A DNA stretch of 64,000 nt, taken from positions 43,440,594-43,504,593 of the forward strand of contig NC_073307.1 of NCBI RefSeq assembly GCF_027595985.1, given 5' to 3'. A program made the position numbers and the translations under genes. The first letter of the stretch is position 1. Each line of letters opens with the position of its first letter. Of the stretch, positions 42,280 to 48,200 are shown in pieces. The notes under the pieces were generated by a model. The model saw only the letters and a program-made list of their open reading frames with translations, ran no database searches and had not been told where the DNA came from. Source of the stretch: Sorex araneus. Lineage: Eukaryota > Chordata > Mammalia > Eulipotyphla > Soricidae.

Positions 42280-45200
42280 TGTGTGTTTGGGGGGGGACCT
42301 AATACTTTGCTTCTGGAGCTGTATTACTTTGTAGGTAACTTAGTAAATGGATCCAATTTGACCACAGGTGACATTATTACAGAGCCTGCACAAAAACTGA
42401 GCACACAGCTAGCACTCCTATCTCCAAATCCTAATGACAACTGTAGCACTATAGCACTGTCCGTTGTTCATCAATTTGCTGGAGTGGGCACCAGTAACGT
42501 CTCCATTGTGAGACTTGTTGCTACTGTGTCTGGCATATCAAATACACCACGGATAGTTTGCCAGGGTCTGCCATGCGGGTGGGATACTCTTGGTAGTTTG
42601 CCAGGGCTCTCCGAGAGGGACGAAGGAATCGAATCCGGGTCGGCTGCATGCAAGGCAAATGGCCTATCCGCTGTGCTATCGCTCCAGTCCAATGACAACT
42701 AGGTAAAGAAAAAAAAAAAAAACTGAACAAAAGATAACACCAGTGCCTCTTCTGAAGAAGCCAAAAGCAACTATGCTTTAAAAAACTAGTAAGGGGGCTG
42801 GAGCGATAGCACAGCGGGGAGGGCGTTTGCCTTGCACGCGGCCGACCCGGGTTCAAATCCCAGCATCCCATATGGTCCCCTGAGCACCGCCGGGAGTGAT
42901 TCCTGAGTGCAGAGCCAGGAGTAACCCCTGTGCATCGCCGGGTGTGACCCAAAAAGCCAAAAAAAAAAAAAAAAAACTAGTAAGATTCAAGGAGAGCTAT
43001 CTCCTTGTGGAGGGCATAGTGGGAATGAGGCTTTCATACTGAAAGATTTGAGGAAGGGGCTGCTTAATTTGGCATGAAGGCATGATTCTGGACAGTGAAA
43101 AAAGCCATAGGCCACAAAAAGAAGACTCTAAATGCTAAAAACAAGATAAACTGCTTGACCTTCCACCAAAAGATTAATAGATTTCTCTTTAGAATCAGAA
43201 AAGGGTCCTGATAACACTGGTTATGTCTGAGCTCAATTTTATTAAAAACACATGAGAGAAAAATACAAATACTATTTAGAGACTATAAAGATATATTAAT
43301 GTGTTTTGTTTGTTTTCAGTTTGGCAGCCATACCAAGAGGGTGATGTTCAAGGGACTATGTGATCTCAGCCTCCAGATGTAAAGGTATGCTTGGCCCAGC
43401 CCACAGACCTCTCTCTCAAGTACTTACTATATTTTTAAACATTTGAATAATAAAGTAGCCAGGCATTAACATATATAACTATTTTAAACTGACAAATGTT
43501 TGACAAATCACCAAAAGTTTCAACCGTTCATTTTTGGTTGTCTAAAAGGCCTAAAATCTGAACTAAAATCTTTAGTGTTACATGTTCAGAAAGACATATT
43601 ATCAAGAATCATTCCTGATACTAACAACCTCAGTGCAATCTAAAACTACCAAGAAAAAAAAAAAACTATTCAACCTCTTTTAGCATGGGCAACAACTCCT
43701 CGCAGAATGTCTCCATCCTGAGAACTAAGCCTCGGCCCAGTGCCCGCCCAGGCGGGGAAAGGTATTTCTCTCTCTCTCGCCTCTTTCTCTCCGGGGATGA
43801 AGGGCGCAGTGTCCGCCATATTAAGACGACCACAGATTGGGTTTTCAAGCCTGCAATGATCCAATATCTGGAAGAAATCTCCCTGGACTTTGTGTTAAAG
43901 TACAGAAATTCAAAACCGCGCGGCCGACCTTATTTGTCTTCACAGTAGGTCTGAATCTAGTGGGGTACTCCTAACAACAATAGTGAGGTTGGTGTTGAAA
44001 TACTGAATGTAACCAAAGTAAACAGAATGTAAAATGAAACTTATCAGTTACAAGGTAGGGGGTGGGGGGGCGGGATGGGAGGTGTACTGTGTGGGTTTTT
44101 TTTTTGGTGGTGGTATATGGGCACTGGTGAAGGGATGGTTGTTTCAGCATTGTATAACTGAGACCTAAGCCTGAAAGCATTGTAATCTTCCACACGGTGA
44201 TTTAATAAAATAAAATTTTTATTTAAAAGAAAAACTATTCAAAATAATTTACATGTGCTAATAAAGTGGGAATAGGGGACACTTATTTGCCCACTTCAAA
44301 TCTATTCTTCCCTTCCCTCCCAAAAAATATTCTTATTTCTACCCTTATCATCAACTCCAAGAGTAGACCCTGATTAGTGTTAGCTATTATTGGTCTTGGG
44401 TAGGAGTAATCAGACAGAAAGAAAAGACATATCTAGGGCTGCAGAAACAGATTGTTCATTCTTTATGGGCTGAATTAATTACCACTGATTCAAAGGGTTA
44501 GGAAATCAGCCTTTGTATACTAACTGCAGAGAAACAGAAAGGAACTGGACCTATGATAAAGTTACTGATTTACTGAATCTGTCTACTATGTAGCACTACC
44601 TATTATATATCATAACAGCTCTTTTTAAGCAAATTTGAGTCAAGCTATTCAAAAACCCAATTCTTGTAGCAAAAAGCATCCAAGTAAGAAAGAAAAATCA
44701 AATCATTTGGAATTATCCTGCTAACAAAACAGCTTGAGATACTATGTGTTAATATGTATGTAACACCTTCATTAATATTTAGAATGTTGACAATTATATC
44801 TAGATCACAGAATAACTAAACTCTCCCATCTGTCACTTTGTCTTACTAATCACAAAAAAAGACATCAGTAAACATGGATGCATATTAAGAATTTCTTTAA
44901 AAAAAACAAACTTAACAAATTTAAAATTTTAAAGAATAATCTTAGAGTTCCTTCAAGGGATTGCATTTGGCCACCAAATATTAACCTAATAATCAGATAT
45001 AGTTCTTAAGAAAGTAAAAGCTAGAGAGAGAGTACAACTGGTAGGGTGCTTGCTTTGCATGTAGCCAACCTAGTTTCAATCCCTGGCACCCCAGATGGCT
45101 CCTGAGTTCGCTAGGAGTGATCCCACAGCCAGTTACAGGAAATAAAGAGAGAGGAGGTGGGGGAGAGAGAGGGAGGGAGAAGAACAAAGAAAATAGAGGC

Positions 45201-48200
45201 AAATCAAGTAAAAGCTTGAAAAATTCCTATCTGGGCATATATGCATTTATGTATTACACAATCTTATCTGTGGAAACAACTGAAATAATTCACATCAAAG
45301 AAAAACATTTTTATTTTAATAAAGTAATTCACCAAACGATATGGATGTTTCATTAATAATATGAGAATTATATAACTCATGGGTTTTTATTTTGTTCTTG
45401 TTTGATAGGTATTATCTGGCTTATGAAATGTAAATCTCATTACTCACTTATAGTAATGGGCAAATATTAAAAGACTAAAGTTTATTGTTGCCAGGTCACT
45501 GTGGCTAAGTATCAATTAAAGAGCCAATTAAAGTAAGAAAAACACTTGGACTTCTGCAGTTATAGCTCAAGGATATAGATGGCAAATTAAAGAGGAGGCA
45601 TCCACCCTTGAATTCTATGCTTGATGAACCAAAGAATTCAGCTTAGCAAAATAGGCATGTGATTTTATGTCTCATATTTAACAATAGCTTTGAGCCACAA
45701 CCATTCTGAAAACCTACCACATCAGGAAATACTACACTACAAAAGGGTTAACTGAACATATAAGCTGCCAATTCACGAAGGAAGACAGATACGGAATAGA
45801 CAATAAAGAAAAGTGGATGGGAAATAGTCAAACAACTTACAAACTGTTCAATGTTAAATCATTATTATTAATCATTACCAGCCTATCTGTGTATATAACT
45901 GTTAACCCAGGAATACTTGATACTGTTTCATAAGTAAATTTCAACTTTCTCTTACTGAATATATATATACAACTCCTCAAGGAACATAGAAAAGACTTAA
46001 GTAACAACTAACACATTACCTTTGTTTTTAACACAAAGGGCATGAATTCTTACAACGTTCTATATAAGTGGTAAATTTTAAGAGTTGGAAGCAATTAGCA
46101 TGTCACTACAAACTCATCCCAAGTTGAGAGACTATACTAAATGCATCTCACAAAACTGACTAAGCAAGCGTTTTCCATAATCAAGACTCAATTTTGATTG
46201 GTGGGAGTGACTCAAACATATTTAAAACCTGATACCTTCTTCAAGGAATTCACAGACTGACCCAAGGAATTAAAAGATGTGGAGCCAAGGGGCTGGAGCA
46301 CAGCGGGTAGGGCGTTTGCCTTGCACGTGGCCAACCTGGGTTCGAATCCCAGCATCCCATATGGTACCCTGAGCATCGCCAAGGGTAATTCCTGAGTGCA
46401 GAGCCAGGAGTAACCACTGTGCATGGCTGGGTGTGACCAAAAAAAAAGAAGATGTGGAGCCAAGAGAATTCAATTTATTCAGCACGACAAAAATGCTTCA
46501 GGGAATGCTTACAGGATAGTTGAACAAGGCTAGGAACAGGAAAATAAACTATGACTCCCTTTACCAACAGACCTCATTTTCGACTACTCTTCCCTTATAT
46601 ACAGCTATGAGGGTCTTCTTGATGTTGTTTTAACAAAACAGTTCTTCAATCAGGCATACCCTCCTCGGAAACTTTGCATCTGTGGCTCCCTCTGCCTAGA
46701 ATGAGCTTTCCCAGGTGTGTGCATGGCTTTCCTCACTTCCACCAAGTGTTTGCTCCTAAGTCCCCTTGTGCAGTGATCCTATTTTAAATTATCACTCCTC
46801 ACATCCCTTTATTATCCTTCCCTGCTTCAGTTTTCCACATAACGTATTACTATCTGACAGTCTGTACTTTCTACTACCTCTTATTAGTGTCATCTATTCC
46901 CTGCTTAAAGAACAAAAATTACCTGTTCATCACAATATTTTAAAACACTACATGAAGAGGGTTAGCTTAATATTAATACTGACAAAAAAACTGATGGAAT
47001 AAAACAAATAAGTAAAAAAGATTTGTTCCTTCAAATAGGTCATGATCTAGATGAAGGAAATATAAAATAAATAATGCTGAATTATTCCTGAACAACAGAA
47101 ATAAATATATTGTTAGCAAAACCCAATTTATTAAGGCTGAACAGAGAAACAGCTCCTGGCAGCCTCTCTTCTCTGTGGCCAGTGACCACTAAACACTTTA
47201 TACGTCCTTAGTCCTTGCTCCTAATAACACTTATGCAATGGCCAAATATGACATCATTACTGCTAAAATTGCTTTTTCCCACATTAAGGCTCACTGCTAC
47301 CTACCAAAGAAAGGTAAAGGATATTTCTGTTCCCACTACTGAACAAGCAAAGATATATATCAGGATACATCTTTTCAGATATGCATTTCCAAGTTAAATA
47401 CATTTTTATGTAGAATTCTACACTACTTGGAGTAGATATATGGATACTAAGAATTAACTAAAAAATCTAGTATTTTGACTATTTAATTTTTAAGAGTAAA
47501 TATGGAACCAAATATTTCAATGGTTTCACTATTGGAAAGAATATCTTTGTGACACTACAAATGGATTGCACGGGCAACCTAATTTCTAGGAGGAAGATTC
47601 TTTTGAGTAATGACTTGCATTATGTATGTAGTAGGCAGTCGGTAACAAAGTAGAGCTCAGGGCTTTCTTTAATTCAGAAGGATCGATTACTATTTCACCG
47701 TGGATTTTTTTCAATGATGTTGAATTCCTAAGTAGGTCATTAGTATTTAACTTAGATTTATTTCATTTACATCCACGTTATGCTAAACAGGAGCAACTCG
47801 GAAACACTCTGCCTAGCCAAAGCAAAACCACTTAAGGAAGTGAAGCAAAGAGCTCGGGATTTCTCACTTCCAGGAACACCTCCTGACACTGCCTCCAGAC
47901 ACTGCCGGGTCTTTGGCAGAGTCACACTTCCACATTTTCTCATTTTTCAACGGCGGGAAATGATTGCCTTCTGGGATTTATCTGCACAGAAGTGTGAGCC
48001 GTGGCACAATTTCAAGGAGTAAGTGAAAGTTCCCTTTCCGGGGACGCGAAATGCTCCAGCACCGGGTCGCTCTGTATAGGCTTGCACACCCATCTCGTCT
48101 CCCTGGGGGACAGCAACTCGCCTGTCGTGTGCCCGGGGGTGAATTTCGTCCTGGAGCGCCGGGTTTATTCACAACTCACATCTCCGTTGTGTATTTAAAA

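Noticed and set aside
42235-42702. 155-codon frame beginning MYVCVCVC
   Set aside because: It is a translated TG microsatellite running into a reverse SINE.
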